Part shown: in pieces, positions 1 through 11,034 of the stretch
Layout: each line of letters begins with the position of its first letter
Numbering within the stretch: the stretch's first letter is position 1
Source of the DNA: Actinoplanes sp. DH11
Lineage (GTDB): Bacteria > Actinomycetota > Actinomycetes > Mycobacteriales > Micromonosporaceae
Length of the DNA stretch: 64,000 nt
Reading direction: 5' to 3'
Assembly: GCF_020873875.1 (NCBI RefSeq)
Contig: NZ_JAHWGU010000004.1
Coordinates: 248,001-312,000 of the forward strand
Program-made: the position numbers and the translations under genes
Notes under the pieces: generated by a model
What the model was told of the DNA's origin: nothing
Databases searched by the model: none
Seen by the model: the letters and a program-made list of their open reading frames with translations, nothing else

Positions 1-472
1 GGTCCTTGCTGCGCGGGGCGTCGTGCTCGATCTCGGCGGCCGTGATCGGCCCGCGCTCGCGCACCTCGTCGAGCACCCAGGCCACCAGGTCGGGCTGCTC
101 CACCACGATGCGCCTCATGTTGCCCCACGCCAACTCGCCGGCCCGGGCCATCCGCCAGCGGAACAGCGGCTGCAGGTCGGCACGGATCAGCGACGCCTCG
201 TGCCCCCAGAACTCGAACAGCTCCCGGGGCCGGCGGTAGGCCGCCCGCTCCAGCAGCCCGGCCGGGTAGGGCCCGAGACGGCTGTAGAGCGGCATGAAGT
301 GGGCGCGCTGCAAGACGTTCACCGAGTCCATCTGGATCAGGTGCACCCGGCGCAGCACCCGGCGCAGGTGGCGCAGGTCGGTGACGCCACCCGGCGCGGG
401 GTCGGTGAAACCCTGCGCGGCCAGGGTGATCCGGCGGGCCTGTGCGACGGTGAGCGAATCGGGGACAGCCAC
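1..472 (-). CDS. YcaQ/AlkX-type winged-helix DNA glycosylase, N-terminal part (cut by window edge)
   Basis: The reverse strand stays open from a GTG at 472 to the window edge, giving about 157 residues. The translation matches the N-terminal winged-helix (HTH_42) part of the YcaQ/AlkX DNA glycosylase family, which removes alkylated bases or unhooks interstrand crosslinks. The family's active-site region is visible: Q47-M-D49 followed by a segment containing RAH and SR. QxD is the AlkX/YcaQ version of the motif; AlkZ proteins carry QxQ. The start codon has no clear Shine-Dalgarno. The gene is divergent from the GNAT gene at 513. The family call is fairly safe; the exact subfamily rests on the QxD motif alone. 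Confidence 0.72.
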   Translation of the reverse strand, partial: MAVPDSLTVAQARRITLAAQGFTDPAPGGVTDLRHLRRVLRRVHLIQMDSVNVLQRAHFMPLYSRLGPYPAGLLERAAYRRPRELFEFWGHEASLIRADLQPLFRWRMARAGELAWGNMRRIVVEQPDLVAWVLDEVRERGPITAAEIEHDAPRSKD

Positions 473-512
473 GTGAAGCACCGTAGGACACGGGTGTGAC
501 AAAGTTGCGGCC

Positions 513-1088
513 ATGGCTCTCGGCTTCGTCCGCCCCGCGCGTCCCGAGGACGCCGCGGAGATCGCTCGCATCCAGCTCACCACCTGGCGCACCGCCTACC
601 GGCGGATGTTCCCGGCACACGTGCTGGCCAACCTCGACGAGTCCTACCTGGCCCGCGGCTGGACCGAGGCGATCACCGCGCCGCCGTCGGCCCGCCACCG
701 CGTCCTGATCGCCGTCGAACAGGGCGAGACGACCAAGACCGTGGTCGGTTTCGCGGCCGCCGGCCCGGCCGACGAGCACGCCCTCGCCCCGTCCGAGAAA
801 CCGCTCGCCGACGACGTCGCCGCGATCACCGACCTGCTGGTCGAGCCGCGCTGGGGACGACGCGGCCACGGCAGCCGGCTGCTCGCCGCCGCGGTCGACC
901 ACTGGCGCGAGGACGGATTCGGATCAGCGGTCGCCTGGGCCTACGAGTCCGACGACGTGATGCGCAAATTCCTCGAATCCACCGGCTGGGCGCAGGACGG
1001 CGCGAGCCGGGCGCTCGACGTGGACGACCTGCTCGTACCCCAGATCCGCCTGCACGTCGCACTCGACCTCGACCCCGCCGGAGAATAG
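513..1088 (+). CDS. GNAT family N-acetyltransferase
   Basis: A 191-residue single-domain GNAT acetyltransferase, expected to transfer an acetyl group from acetyl-CoA to an unknown amine. The acetyl-CoA pyrophosphate-binding loop (motif A) is at about residues 109-123, reading VEPRWGRRGHGS, after a beta strand ending ITDLLV. The N-terminal RPARPEDAAEIARI is the usual first beta-alpha unit. The C-terminal part has the YES..V..FLESTGW pattern of motif B. No Shine-Dalgarno is visible before the ATG, so it may be leaderless. It ends 4 bases before the DCC-family gene, so the two are probably cotranscribed. The substrate cannot be told from sequence. Confidence 0.85.
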   Translation: MALGFVRPARPEDAAEIARIQLTTWRTAYRRMFPAHVLANLDESYLARGWTEAITAPPSARHRVLIAVEQGETTKTVVGFAAAGPADEHALAPSEKPLADDVAAITDLLVEPRWGRRGHGSRLLAAAVDHWREDGFGSAVAWAYESDDVMRKFLESTGWAQDGASRALDVDDLLVPQIRLHVALDLDPAGE

Positions 1089-1092
1089 AAGA

Positions 1093-1479
1093 GTGACAAC
1101 CTCCGCATCCGCCCCCGCCACCTTCGTCTTCGACGGCGACTGCTCCTTCTGCTCCCTCTGCGCCGAGTTCATCGAGCGCCGGATCCCCACCACCGCCAAG
1201 GTCGTCCCCTGGCAGTTCGCCGACCTCGACGCCCTCGGCCTCACCGCCGAACAGGCCGAAGCCGCGGTCCAATGGGTCGGCGCCGACGGCGTCATCGCCT
1301 CCGGCCCCGACGCCATCGCCCTGATGCTGAAAGACGCCGGCCGATTCTGGTCACTCCCCGGCGCGGTCCTCGGCCTGCGACCGGTCAGCCGGCTGGCCTG
1401 GCCCGCCTACCAGTGGGTGGCCGACCACCGCCACCTCATGCCCGGCGGCACGGCGGCCTGCGCGGTCCCCCGACGCTGA
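1093..1479 (+). CDS. DCC family thiol-disulfide oxidoreductase (DUF393)
   Basis: A 128-residue protein of the DCC (DUF393) family, thioredoxin-like putative thiol-disulfide oxidoreductases. The signature DGDCSFC is at residues 14-20, with redox cysteines C17 and C20 and a third at C23. The central GPDAIALML and the VSRLAWPAYQWVADHR segment are also typical. It begins with GTG four bases after the GNAT stop. No signal peptide is seen, so it is probably cytoplasmic. The redox partner is unknown. Downstream lies a 1.1 kb gene-free repeat region. Confidence 0.85.
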   Translation: MTTSASAPATFVFDGDCSFCSLCAEFIERRIPTTAKVVPWQFADLDALGLTAEQAEAAVQWVGADGVIASGPDAIALMLKDAGRFWSLPGAVLGLRPVSRLAWPAYQWVADHRHLMPGGTAACAVPRR

Positions 1480-1585
1480 ATCCCCTCGGGTACGCCTCTC
1501 GCAGCACCCAACCCCAGCCACCCCGTCCCCCACCCTCAAACACTGACGTCCATGCCCCGGCGCACCCCGCCGCCGGCCCCGGCGC

Positions 1586-1645
1586 AACCGGACGCGGAAC
1601 CGGACGCGGAACCGGGCGCGGAACCGGGCGCGGAACCGGGCCCGG
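1586..1645. repeat. 12-nt tandem repeat, five units
   Basis: Five consecutive 12-base units of the form AACCGG(A/G)CGCGG, the last one degenerate, lie just downstream of the DCC-family gene. This is a simple-sequence array expected to vary in copy number through slippage. Confidence 0.85.
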
Positions 1646-1688
1646 CGGCCCCCTCGACCGGCCGCGAACCACCCGCCGGGACCGAGCC

Positions 1689-1725
<37 letters not shown>

Positions 1726-1837
1726 TGACCCTCGAACGCCGCACCCCGGGTCGCCAGCCCGCCGATACCGCCCGCGCATCAGCCGCGCGTCCCCCGGTTC
1801 CGCCCCGGTAGCGCCGGACACACCGTGCATGCCGAGA

Positions 1838-1914
1838 TGTTGATCTGCTAGCGCTACGAAATCGCTGTGATCAAGGGGTCTAAACCACGATTTCGCACCG
1901 CTAGCAGATCAACA
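1838..1914. repeat. 27-nt inverted repeat with 23-nt spacer
   Basis: The left arm (1838-1864) and right arm (1888-1914) are reverse complements over 27 bases apart from two internal mismatches. The arm begins TGTTGATCTGCTAGCG and ends CGAAATCG. The 23-nt spacer contains TGATCA. The element is noticeably AT-richer than its surroundings. It could be a REP-like or MITE-like palindromic element or a strong bidirectional hairpin. No open frame or transposase is nearby. Confidence 0.85.
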
Positions 1915-2287
1915 ACGCCACGCGGACCCACCCCAGCGGGACACGGCTGGCCATCCATTGGCCGCAGACGGGACGAAAGCCACGAAACCCAAGTCACCGC
2001 CGGCCCCAGTTCCAGCCCTTTCGCCCGGGTATTCCCCGCCTGCCGCCGGCCCGACATCCTGCGCACCGAAGCTCCGGACCGCGCCCTGGCCAGAACAAAG
2101 CATCGGGAAAGCGGCAAACGATGCTTCACTGGTCACAGGGACGGCCCGGATCGGCGCCGCGGCCGTCGACCGGACAAGCGCAAAGGATTTGGTGCGCCAC
2201 CGAACGCGCGGACAGGAGCCGAGCCGCCAGGAACGCGGTCTGCGCTGGACGGGGCACTGGAACGACGCGCAAGCGAGACAACGGTCA

Positions 2288-2481
2288 CCCGGCTCGTGCC
2301 ATCGACGCGCAGCGAGCCCGGCTCGTGCCATCGACGCGCAGCGAGCCCGGCTCGTGCCATCGACGCCCAGGCGAGCCCGGCTCGTGCCATCGACGCCCAG
2401 GCGAGCCCGGCTCGTGCCATCGACGCCCAGGCGAGCCCGGCTCGTGCCATCGACGCCCAGGCGAGCCCGGCTCGTGCCATC
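2288..2481. repeat. Minisatellite, seven copies of a 29/30-nt unit
   Basis: Seven copies of CCCGGCTCGTGCCATC start at 2288, 2317, 2346, 2376, 2406, 2436 and 2466. The first two periods are 29 nt (unit tail GACGCGCAGCGAG) and the later four are 30 nt (tail GACGCCCAGGCGAG). Each unit contains GCTCG and CGAGC, which can pair. There are no unique spacers, so this is a tandem array and not a CRISPR. Confidence 0.92.
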
Positions 2482-2599
2482 ACGGAGGCCGCACCGACCG
2501 GCGGATTCCGGCCGCCCTCCCACCCAGCGCCGAAGAGACATCGCCGCAGTGGACGGCCGTGATGGACGGGAGGGGCGGAAGCCGTACGCCCGGAAGCTC

Positions 2600-3439
2600 T
2601 CAGGGCGGGGACGGAGTCCTGTGGCGGCGCCGGAGACGGGCCGGCGGGCGCAGTTTCTCGAGTGGCAGGAAGCTTGCCATCGCCACCAGGTGGGGGGCGA
2701 ACGAGATCGTGATCGTGGCGAAGGTGATCACGTGGAAGGAGTAGAAGAAGGCGACGATGGCGTTGCGCCAGCGCTGCGGGACCAGGAAGACGGCCGGGCT
2801 GAGGAGTTCGAAGGCGATGATGCCGAACTGGGCGAGGATCAGCAGGCCGGGTACGACGGCGATGGCGTCGGCCAGGTCGGTGCCGCGCCGGATGATCGCC
2901 TGGGCGAGGACCGAGCTGGTCAGCCAGTCCAGGCCGCCGAACCGCAGTTTCGCCAGCGCGGCCAGGAAGTAGGTGCAGACCACCGCGATCTGGGTGACGC
3001 GCAGGGCCCAGCCACCGGCTTCGGTCCGCTCCTGATCGCCGTGCCGGGCCCGGCCGGCGGTGGGCAGGACCGCCAGTGCCACAAGCAGGCCGACCCGGTC
3101 GTGGTCGACCTTGCCGTAGCTCATCGCGACGATCATCCACTCGAAGTAGAGCAGGAAGACCGCCCAGCCGAGCAGGCGTGGCGCACGGCCGGTGGCGGCG
3201 GCCGCGGCGAGGACGAGCAGAGTCCAGAAGATGCCGTGCACCAGCAGCGGGGTCGGGGTCGGCAGGTGCAGCAGACGGCCGATCAGCAGGGGCTCGTAGA
3301 GCTCGCCGGGAGTGTTCGCGTGCGAGCGCACCCACGGCGTGAAGATCACCAGGTCGGCGGCGACGAAGAGGTAGACGAGGGTACGGAAGGCGGCGATCCG
3401 CCCCTTCGGTACCGGTTCGAAGAGCCAGCGCATGATCAT
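2600..3439 (-). CDS. HTTM (vitamin K-dependent carboxylase-like) membrane protein
   Basis: A 279-residue multi-pass membrane protein of the HTTM family, which shares a fold with the transmembrane part of vitamin K-dependent gamma-carboxylase. Several hydrophobic helices are visible. Diagnostic segments are YGKVDHDR, YFLAALAKLRFGG..WL and a C-terminal FHVITF..I..APHLVAM. The bacterial function is unknown. The ATG at 3439 overlaps the TGA of the upstream gene as ATGA, so the two are translationally coupled. An in-frame extension upstream is out-of-frame read-through of that gene, so it is not the start. The C-terminus is a basic, disordered tail. Confidence 0.8.
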   Translation of the reverse strand: MIMRWLFEPVPKGRIAAFRTLVYLFVAADLVIFTPWVRSHANTPGELYEPLLIGRLLHLPTPTPLLVHGIFWTLLVLAAAAATGRAPRLLGWAVFLLYFEWMIVAMSYGKVDHDRVGLLVALAVLPTAGRARHGDQERTEAGGWALRVTQIAVVCTYFLAALAKLRFGGLDWLTSSVLAQAIIRRGTDLADAIAVVPGLLILAQFGIIAFELLSPAVFLVPQRWRNAIVAFFYSFHVITFATITISFAPHLVAMASFLPLEKLRPPARLRRRHRTPSPP

Positions 3440-3873
3440 GGGCGGATCCAGTCGGCGACGACCTCGTCGGTGAACGTGCCGGTCGGGCGGCTGTCGCGCA
3501 CCGGGTGCCAGCGGACCACGATCCGTACCTCGCGCAGCGCGGGTGCGCCGGGCGTGTGCTCCTCGTACGCCTGCGCGACCTGTTCCAGGCGGGACGGGTC
3601 GGCCTCGTACGCCCCCTGCTGTCCTTCGATCTCGGCGCGGCGGATGCCGCTGTTCGCCTCGGTGATCGCCACGACGGCGCCCGTCACGTCGACGCCCTCG
3701 ACTCGGGTGTCCTTGGCGGCGCCGTTCGGGTCGGGGGCTGTCGCATACATCCGGAAGGGGCCGAACGGGAAGTCGTCGTCCGCACCCCAGAACGTGCCGG
3801 CGAGCAGCAGCAGGAACGCGGTGCCGGTCGCCAGGACCCGGACCCGGCGGCCACGTGTCGTCAGCTCGGTCAT
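3436..3873 (-). CDS. Membrane-anchored hypothetical partner of the HTTM protein
   Basis: A 145-residue protein with one N-terminal hydrophobic segment (about residues 14-30, VLATGTAFLLLLAG) and an extracytoplasmic domain. The domain has a conserved-looking FPFGPFRMYA motif, an acidic central part and a C-terminal VVRWHPVRD strand. It overlaps the HTTM gene by four bases. Genes of this type are commonly found next to HTTM genes in actinomycetes, which suggests a two-component membrane unit; that is inference from context. I do not recognise a named domain. The ATG at 3873 is chosen because it directly precedes the signal-anchor. Confidence 0.7.
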   Translation of the reverse strand: MTELTTRGRRVRVLATGTAFLLLLAGTFWGADDDFPFGPFRMYATAPDPNGAAKDTRVEGVDVTGAVVAITEANSGIRRAEIEGQQGAYEADPSRLEQVAQAYEEHTPGAPALREVRIVVRWHPVRDSRPTGTFTDEVVADWIRP

Positions 3874-3907
3874 CGACGACAAGGTAGCCGCCCACTCCAA
3901 GCCGGCG

Positions 3908-4010
3908 CAGCACCGGGTCGAAACCCGGGCCGGCGGCTCAAAACAGCACCGGGTCGGAAACCCGGGCCGGCGGCTTGAACCAGCACCGGGTCGGAACCGG
4001 GGCTGGCCGC

Positions 4011-4012
<2 letters not shown>
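3908..4012. repeat. Three tandem 36/37-nt repeats after dapB
   Basis: Units starting at 3908, 3944 and 3981 share CAGCACCGGGTCGGAAACCC followed by GGGCCGGCGGCT. The last copy is degenerate and runs into the dapB stop codon. Each unit can fold as CGGGT..ACCCG, so the array may serve as a serial 3' hairpin for dapB transcripts. Confidence 0.75.
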
Positions 4013-5751
<1,739 letters not shown>

Positions 5752-5757
5752 GGGTAG

Positions 5758-7128
5758 CTACGCGGGAAAGTCGTCCTCGCCGAACGGTCCCACCACGGCC
5801 AGCGAGCGCTCCCCACCGAAGAGTTCGGCAGCTATCGCGTTCACTTCGTCGACGGTCACCGCATCGACCCGGGTGAGCAGTTCGTCCACGGTCATCAGGT
5901 CGCCGTGCAGCAGTTCTGACTTGGCCAGCCGGCTCATCCGGGAACCGGTGTCCTCGAGGCCCAGCACGTAGGCGCCCTTTACCATCCCCTTGCCGCGGGA
6001 CAGTTCCTCCAGCGTGATGCCCTTCTCCGCCACCCGGTCCAACTCCACCCGGATGAGATCGAGCACCTCGGCCGCTTTGGCCGGCGCACAGCCCGCGTAG
6101 ACGCCGACGAGGCCGGCGTCGGCGTGCTGGCTCGCGTACGAGTAGACCGAGTAGGCCAGGCCGCGCTTCTCCCGGATCTCCTGGAACAGCCGGCTCGACA
6201 TGCCACCGCCGAGCACGTTGTTCAGCACGCCCAGCGCGAACCGCCGGTCGTCGTGCCGGCCCAGCCCGGGCCCGCCCAGCACGATGTGCGCCTGCTCGGT
6301 GTCCCGGTGCACGACCGCGGTCCGCGGCTTGCCGGAGCGGACCCGCCGGTCGGAGCGGCGGGTGGCGGCAGGTGCGGCCGGCCCGGTGTCCAGCGGGCTG
6401 CCGGCGAGGGCCTTGCGCACCAGCTTCACGACGGTGGCGTGGTCCAGGTTGCCGGCGGCCGCGACCAGGATCTCCGGGGCCGTGTAGTGCTTGCGGTAGA
6501 ACCGGTTGATCTGGTCCCGGGTCATCGGCGTGATCGACTCGGGGGTGCCCGAGATCAGCCGGCCGAGCGGGTGATCACCGAAGATCACCTCGGCGAAGAC
6601 GTCGTGCACCTCGTCGCCGGGCTCGTCCTCGTGCATGGCGATCTCCTCGAGGATCACGCCACGCTCGGTTTCCACGTCCGCCGGCTCCAGGATCGAGTCG
6701 GCGACCGCGTCCACCAGCACGTCCACCGCGAGCGGCAGGTCGGCGTCGAGCACCCGCGCGTAGTAGCAGGTGTACTCCTTCGTGGTGAAGGCGTTCGTCT
6801 CGCCGCCCACGGCCTCGATCTCCGCGGAGATGTCCAGCGCGGAGCGCTTGTGGGTGCCCTTGAAGAGCAGGTGCTCGAGGAAGTGCGAGGCGCCGTGCAG
6901 CGACGGCCGCTCGTCCCGCGAGCCGATGCCCACCCAGATCCCGAGCGAGGCGCTGCGGGTGGTCGGGATCGCCTCGGTGACGATACGCAGGCCCGAGGGG
7001 AGAACGGTGCGGTGCACGCCCTCTTGGAGGGAGGCGGTCCTCATCCGTTTCGGGGCGGCGGTGGGGTGGTTGGACGGGGTTATGGCGCGGGCCGGCCTCT
7101 CGGCCGGCCCGCGGTCATTCGCTGTCAC
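5758..7128 (-). CDS. M16 family zinc metallopeptidase (PepR-like)
   Basis: A 456-residue processing-peptidase-like zinc protease. The inverted zinc motif is HFLEH (H82-E85-H86), with the downstream glutamate-rich ETERGVILEEI segment and the R/Y substrate motif GLAYSVYSY. Orthologues (for example PepR, Rv2782c) follow the polynucleotide phosphorylase gene in many actinomycetes, as here. The listed GTG start lies 6 bases after the pnp stop. An ATG at 7044 (MRTASLQEG) is a possible alternative, because the first 28 residues are low-complexity and neither start has a good Shine-Dalgarno. Confidence 0.93.
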   Translation of the reverse strand: MTANDRGPAERPARAITPSNHPTAAPKRMRTASLQEGVHRTVLPSGLRIVTEAIPTTRSASLGIWVGIGSRDERPSLHGASHFLEHLLFKGTHKRSALDISAEIEAVGGETNAFTTKEYTCYYARVLDADLPLAVDVLVDAVADSILEPADVETERGVILEEIAMHEDEPGDEVHDVFAEVIFGDHPLGRLISGTPESITPMTRDQINRFYRKHYTAPEILVAAAGNLDHATVVKLVRKALAGSPLDTGPAAPAATRRSDRRVRSGKPRTAVVHRDTEQAHIVLGGPGLGRHDDRRFALGVLNNVLGGGMSSRLFQEIREKRGLAYSVYSYASQHADAGLVGVYAGCAPAKAAEVLDLIRVELDRVAEKGITLEELSRGKGMVKGAYVLGLEDTGSRMSRLAKSELLHGDLMTVDELLTRVDAVTVDEVNAIAAELFGGERSLAVVGPFGEDDFPA

Positions 7129-7134
7129 TGAGGA

Positions 7135-9477
7135 TTACTCGCGGCGCTCGCCACGGTCACTGCGCTCGCCCGCCGGGCGCGACCGGCGGCGGCGGGGCTC
7201 GCCACCACCCTCACGCGGACCGCGGTCCTCACGCGGCGCCCGCTCGGGACGGCCCTCGGCGGACTCGGCGGCCGGCGCGGCCGGTGCCTCCTCGCCCTCC
7301 GGGCGGACCTTGTCGAGGTAGATCTTGCCGCGGGCGTCGATGTCCGCGATCGAGACCTCGACCTTGTCGCCGACGTTGAGGAAGTCCTCGACCTTCTCGA
7401 CCCGCTTGCCGTCGCCCACCTTGGAGATGTGCAGCAGGCCGTCGCGGCCGGGCAGCAGCGAGATGAACGCGCCGAACGCGGCCGTCTTCACCACGGTGCC
7501 GAGGAACTTGTCGCCGGCCTTCGGCATGGTCGGGTTGGCGATCGCGTTGATCCGCTCGACGGCGGCCTCGGCGGCCGGGCCGTTCGTCGCACCGACGTAG
7601 ATCGTACCGTCGTCCTCGATCGAGATGTCGGCGCCGGTCTCGTCCTGGATCGCGTTGATGGTCTGACCCTTCGGGCCGATCACCATGCCGATCTTGTCGA
7701 CCGGGATCTTCACGCTGGTGACGCGCGGCGCGTACTCGCTCATCTCGGCCGGGGCCTCGATCGCCGCGTTCATCACGCCGAGGATCGTCGCGCGAGCCTC
7801 GTGCGCCTGCTGGAGCGCACCGGCCAGCACGTCCGACGGGATGCCGTCGAGCTTGGTGTCGAGCTGCAGCGCGGTGACGAACTCGCTGGTGCCGGCGACC
7901 TTGAAGTCCATGTCGCCGAACGCGTCCTCGGCGCCGAGGATGTCGGTGAGCGCGACGTACTGCGTCTTGCCGTCGACCTCGTCCGAGATCAGGCCCATCG
8001 CGATGCCGGCGACCGGCGCCTTCAGCGGGACACCGGCGGAGAGCAGGGCCAGCGTCGAGGCGCAGACCGAGCCCATCGAGGTGGAGCCGTTGGAGCCGAG
8101 GGCCTCGGAGACCTGGCGGATCGCGTAGGGGAACTCCTCACGCGACGGCAGGACCGGGACCAGCGCCCGCTCGGCCAGCGCGCCGTGACCGATCTCGCGG
8201 CGCTTCGGCGAACCCACCCGGCCGGTCTCACCGGTCGAGTACGGCGGGAAGTTGTAGTTGTGCATGTAGCGCTTGGTCTTCTCCGGGGAGAGGGTGTCAA
8301 GCGCCTGCTCGAGGCGGAGCATGTTCAGCGTGGTGACGCCCAGGATCTGGGTCTCGCCACGCTCGAACAGCGCCGAGCCGTGCACCCGCGGCAGCACGCC
8401 GACCTGGGCGATCAGCGGGCGGATGTCGCGCGGGCCGCGGCCGTCGATGCGGACCTGCTCGCGCAGGACCCGCTGACGCACCTCGGACTTGGTGATCGAG
8501 CGGAAAGCCGCGCTGACTTCCTTCTCCCGGCCCTCGAACCGCTCGGCGAGCAGCTCCTGAGCCTTCGCCTTGACCAGGTCGAGGGACTCCTCGCGCTCCT
8601 GCTTGCCGGCGATCTTCAGAGCCTCGGCGACCTCGGCCCGGACGGCCTCGCTGACGGCCTGGAACACGTCGTCCTGGTAGTCCAGGAAGACCGGGAAGTC
8701 GGCGACCGGCTTCGCGGCGACCTCGGCCAGCTCGCTCTGCGCGCGGCAGAGCTCGCGGATGGCCGGCTTGGCGGCCTCGAGACCGCTGGCGACGACCTCC
8801 TCGGTCGGCGCGGTGGCGCCGGCCGCGATCAGCTTGATCGCGTGCGGGGTGGCCTCGGCCTCGACCATCATGATCGCGACGTCGCCCTCGGCGGTGACCC
8901 GGCCGGCCACGACCATGTCGAAGGTGGCCCGCTCGAGCTCCTCCAGGGTCGGGAAGGCGATCCACTGGCCGTCGACGTGCGCGACCCGGGTCGAGCCCAC
9001 CGGGCCGCTGAACGGCAGGCCGGAGAGCTTGGTGGACATCGAGGCCGCGTTCATGGCGACCACGTCGTACGGGTGGGCGGGGTCGAGGGCCAGCACGGTC
9101 TCGACGACCTGGACCTCGTTGCGCAGGCCCTTGGTGAACGACGGGCGCAGCGGCCGGTCGATCAGGCGGCAGGTCAGGATGGCGTCCTCGCTGGGACGGC
9201 CCTCGCGGCGGAAGAACGAGCCGGGGATCCGGCCGGCCGCGTACATCCGCTCCTCGACGTCGACGGTCAGCGGGAAGAAGTCGAAGTGTTCCTTCGGCTG
9301 CTTGCTGGCGGTCGTCGCGGAGAGGACGGTGGTGTCGCCCAGCTGGACGATCACGGAACCGGCGGCCTGCTTGGCGAGGCGGCCGGTGGAGAAAACGATC
9401 TCGCGGGTGCCGAACGATCCGTTGTCGATGACGGCGGTGCGGGACTCGGTGCCGAGAGCGGTGTTCTGCTCTGTCAT
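7135..9477 (-). CDS. pnp: Polyribonucleotide nucleotidyltransferase (PNPase / GpsI)
   Basis: PNPase degrades RNA 3' to 5' phosphorolytically and can polymerise NDPs; in actinomycetes it is also called guanosine pentaphosphate synthetase. The 780-residue protein shows two RNase PH domains (roughly 15-240 and 340-560). A KH domain follows ([15 protein letters not shown] near 590), then an S1 domain ([18 protein letters not shown] near 650). The C-terminal tail is rich in Glu, Arg and Pro. It follows rpsO on the same strand, the classic rpsO-pnp arrangement, with a hairpin in between. Confidence 0.98.
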   Translation of the reverse strand: MTEQNTALGTESRTAVIDNGSFGTREIVFSTGRLAKQAAGSVIVQLGDTTVLSATTASKQPKEHFDFFPLTVDVEERMYAAGRIPGSFFRREGRPSEDAILTCRLIDRPLRPSFTKGLRNEVQVVETVLALDPAHPYDVVAMNAASMSTKLSGLPFSGPVGSTRVAHVDGQWIAFPTLEELERATFDMVVAGRVTAEGDVAIMMVEAEATPHAIKLIAAGATAPTEEVVASGLEAAKPAIRELCRAQSELAEVAAKPVADFPVFLDYQDDVFQAVSEAVRAEVAEALKIAGKQEREESLDLVKAKAQELLAERFEGREKEVSAAFRSITKSEVRQRVLREQVRIDGRGPRDIRPLIAQVGVLPRVHGSALFERGETQILGVTTLNMLRLEQALDTLSPEKTKRYMHNYNFPPYSTGETGRVGSPKRREIGHGALAERALVPVLPSREEFPYAIRQVSEALGSNGSTSMGSVCASTLALLSAGVPLKAPVAGIAMGLISDEVDGKTQYVALTDILGAEDAFGDMDFKVAGTSEFVTALQLDTKLDGIPSDVLAGALQQAHEARATILGVMNAAIEAPAEMSEYAPRVTSVKIPVDKIGMVIGPKGQTINAIQDETGADISIEDDGTIYVGATNGPAAEAAVERINAIANPTMPKAGDKFLGTVVKTAAFGAFISLLPGRDGLLHISKVGDGKRVEKVEDFLNVGDKVEVSIADIDARGKIYLDKVRPEGEEAPAAPAAESAEGRPERAPREDRGPREGGGEPRRRRSRPAGERSDRGERRE

Positions 9478-9637
9478 GAAGTGCGGTACTCCTTCGTCGA
9501 GGACCCGGCGGTCAACAGCGCGGTTTCAGTCGAGCCGGTCTTCGATCGAAGTGCCCAGGACGTTGGCCTGGGAACCACTACCGAGGACCGGTGCTTCGGA
9601 CGGTGGTGATCCGCGCGGGTCCGTGGGGTGGAAATGT

Positions 9638-9664
9638 GAGGGAGCGACCAGCGGCCGCTCCCTC
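9638..9664 (-). terminator. Hairpin between rpsO and pnp
   Basis: A perfect 9-bp stem (GAGGGAGCG pairing with CGCTCCCTC, 9-nt loop) starts 8 bases beyond the rpsO stop codon. On the minus strand it is followed by a short T-containing tract (CACATTT). This is the usual site of the rpsO terminator/processing hairpin ahead of pnp. Confidence 0.7.
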
Positions 9665-9671
9665 GGTAAAA

Positions 9672-9941
9672 CTATCGGCGCAGACCGAGGCGCTCGATGA
9701 GCGTCCGGTAACGCGCGATGTCCTTCTTCTGAACGTAGTTCAGCAGGCGACGACGCTGACCGACCAGCAGCAGCAGGCCGCGCCGGCTGTGGTGGTCGTG
9801 CTTGTGCACCTTGAGGTGCTCGGTCAGGTCGGCGATCCGCTTGGTCAGCATCGCGACCTGAACCTCGGGCGAACCGGTGTCGCCGTCCTTGGTCGCGTAC
9901 TCACCCATGATCTTGGTCTTGGTCTCTTGATCGAGCGCCAT
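9672..9941 (-). CDS. rpsO: 30S ribosomal protein S15
   Basis: S15 (89 residues) binds the central domain of 16S rRNA and is an early assembly protein of the 30S platform. The family core is intact: [33 protein letters not shown] and [15 protein letters not shown]. The length is standard. It precedes pnp on the same strand. Confidence 0.99.
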   Translation of the reverse strand: MALDQETKTKIMGEYATKDGDTGSPEVQVAMLTKRIADLTEHLKVHKHDHHSRRGLLLLVGQRRRLLNYVQKKDIARYRTLIERLGLRR

Positions 9942-10055
9942 ACTCTCCGGACTTCTGTGTTGCCGATTGCACGGTTACCCCGCGACCCGCGGCGTCGGGC
10001 AGGCATGCGGGACCGGTGTCGGATATTCCAACGACCATTCCACCCTACCAGCAGG

Positions 10056-10988
10056 TCAGGTGAGCATCGCCCGGGTCTGTTCGACGTCGGCCTCGATCTG
10101 CGCGATCAACGGCTCGATGCCGTCGTATTTGCGCTGCTCACGGAGGTGCGCGACGAAATCGATGCTGACCCGCTCACCGTACAGGTCGGCGGAGAAATCG
10201 AGCACGTACGCCTCGACGCGACGCTCCCGCCCGGAGAAGGTGGGATTCGTGCCGATCGACACGCTGGCCGGCCAGCGTCCCGCGTGCTCCCCGGTCCGGG
10301 TCAGCCAGGCCGCGTAGATGCCGTCGGCCGGGACCGCCGCGTACCGGTGGACCATCAGGTTGGCCGTGGGGTACCCCAGCTCCCGGCCGCGCGCGTCACC
10401 GCGGACCACCACGCCGGAGAGGCGGTGCGACCGGCCCAGCGCGACCGCCGCGGCGCGCACGTCACCGGCGTCGACGCAGCTGCGGATGTAGGTGGAGGAG
10501 AATACCAGCCCGCTCTCGGCGACCAGCGGCGCGTCCTCCACGGTGAAGCCGAAGGTGCGGCCGAGCGTCTCCAGCATCGTCAGGTCACCGGCCGCCCGGT
10601 GGCCGAAGCGGAAGTTGTCGCCGACCACCACGACCGCCGTGTGCAACGCCTCCACCAGCACGTCGTGCACGAACTCGTCCGGCGACAGCTGCGAGAAGGC
10701 CGGCGTGAACGGCACCACGCAGAGGGCGTCGACGCCCAGCTCCTCGATCAGCTCCGCCTTGCGCACCGGCTCGGTCAGCACGGCCGGGTGCGAACCGGGC
10801 CGGACCACCTCGGCCGGGTGCGGATCGAAGGTCATTACCACCGACTGGAGGCCGAGGTCACGGGCCCGCTTCACCGCGTGCCCGATGATCGCCTGGTGCC
10901 CGCGGTGCACGCCGTCGAAGACGCCGATCGTCACGACCGACCGGCCCCAGCCACCGGGGACCGACTCGAAGCCCCGCCACCGCTGCAT
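10056..10988 (-). CDS. ribF: Bifunctional riboflavin kinase / FMN adenylyltransferase
   Basis: RibF phosphorylates riboflavin to FMN and adenylates FMN to FAD. The N-terminal FAD synthetase domain has the nucleotidyltransferase motif GVFDGVHRGH near residues 22-31. The C-terminal riboflavin kinase domain carries GYPTANL and a C-terminal RVEAYVLDF..DLYG segment. The ATG at 10988 (MQRWRGFE) is preferred to the upstream GTG at 10997. CGGGAG lies about 8 bases upstream of the ATG but abuts the GTG. The protein is then 310 residues, normal for the family. Confidence 0.96.
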   Translation of the reverse strand: MQRWRGFESVPGGWGRSVVTIGVFDGVHRGHQAIIGHAVKRARDLGLQSVVMTFDPHPAEVVRPGSHPAVLTEPVRKAELIEELGVDALCVVPFTPAFSQLSPDEFVHDVLVEALHTAVVVVGDNFRFGHRAAGDLTMLETLGRTFGFTVEDAPLVAESGLVFSSTYIRSCVDAGDVRAAAVALGRSHRLSGVVVRGDARGRELGYPTANLMVHRYAAVPADGIYAAWLTRTGEHAGRWPASVSIGTNPTFSGRERRVEAYVLDFSADLYGERVSIDFVAHLREQRKYDGIEPLIAQIEADVEQTRAMLT

Positions 10989-11034
10989 CGAAAACACTCC
11001 CGTCGACGTTCGTTGCCCGGCCTACAGTATCGAT

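Noticed and set aside
2288..2481. Possible CRISPR array
   Set aside because: The units are contiguous, with no unique spacers, and no cas gene is in the window.
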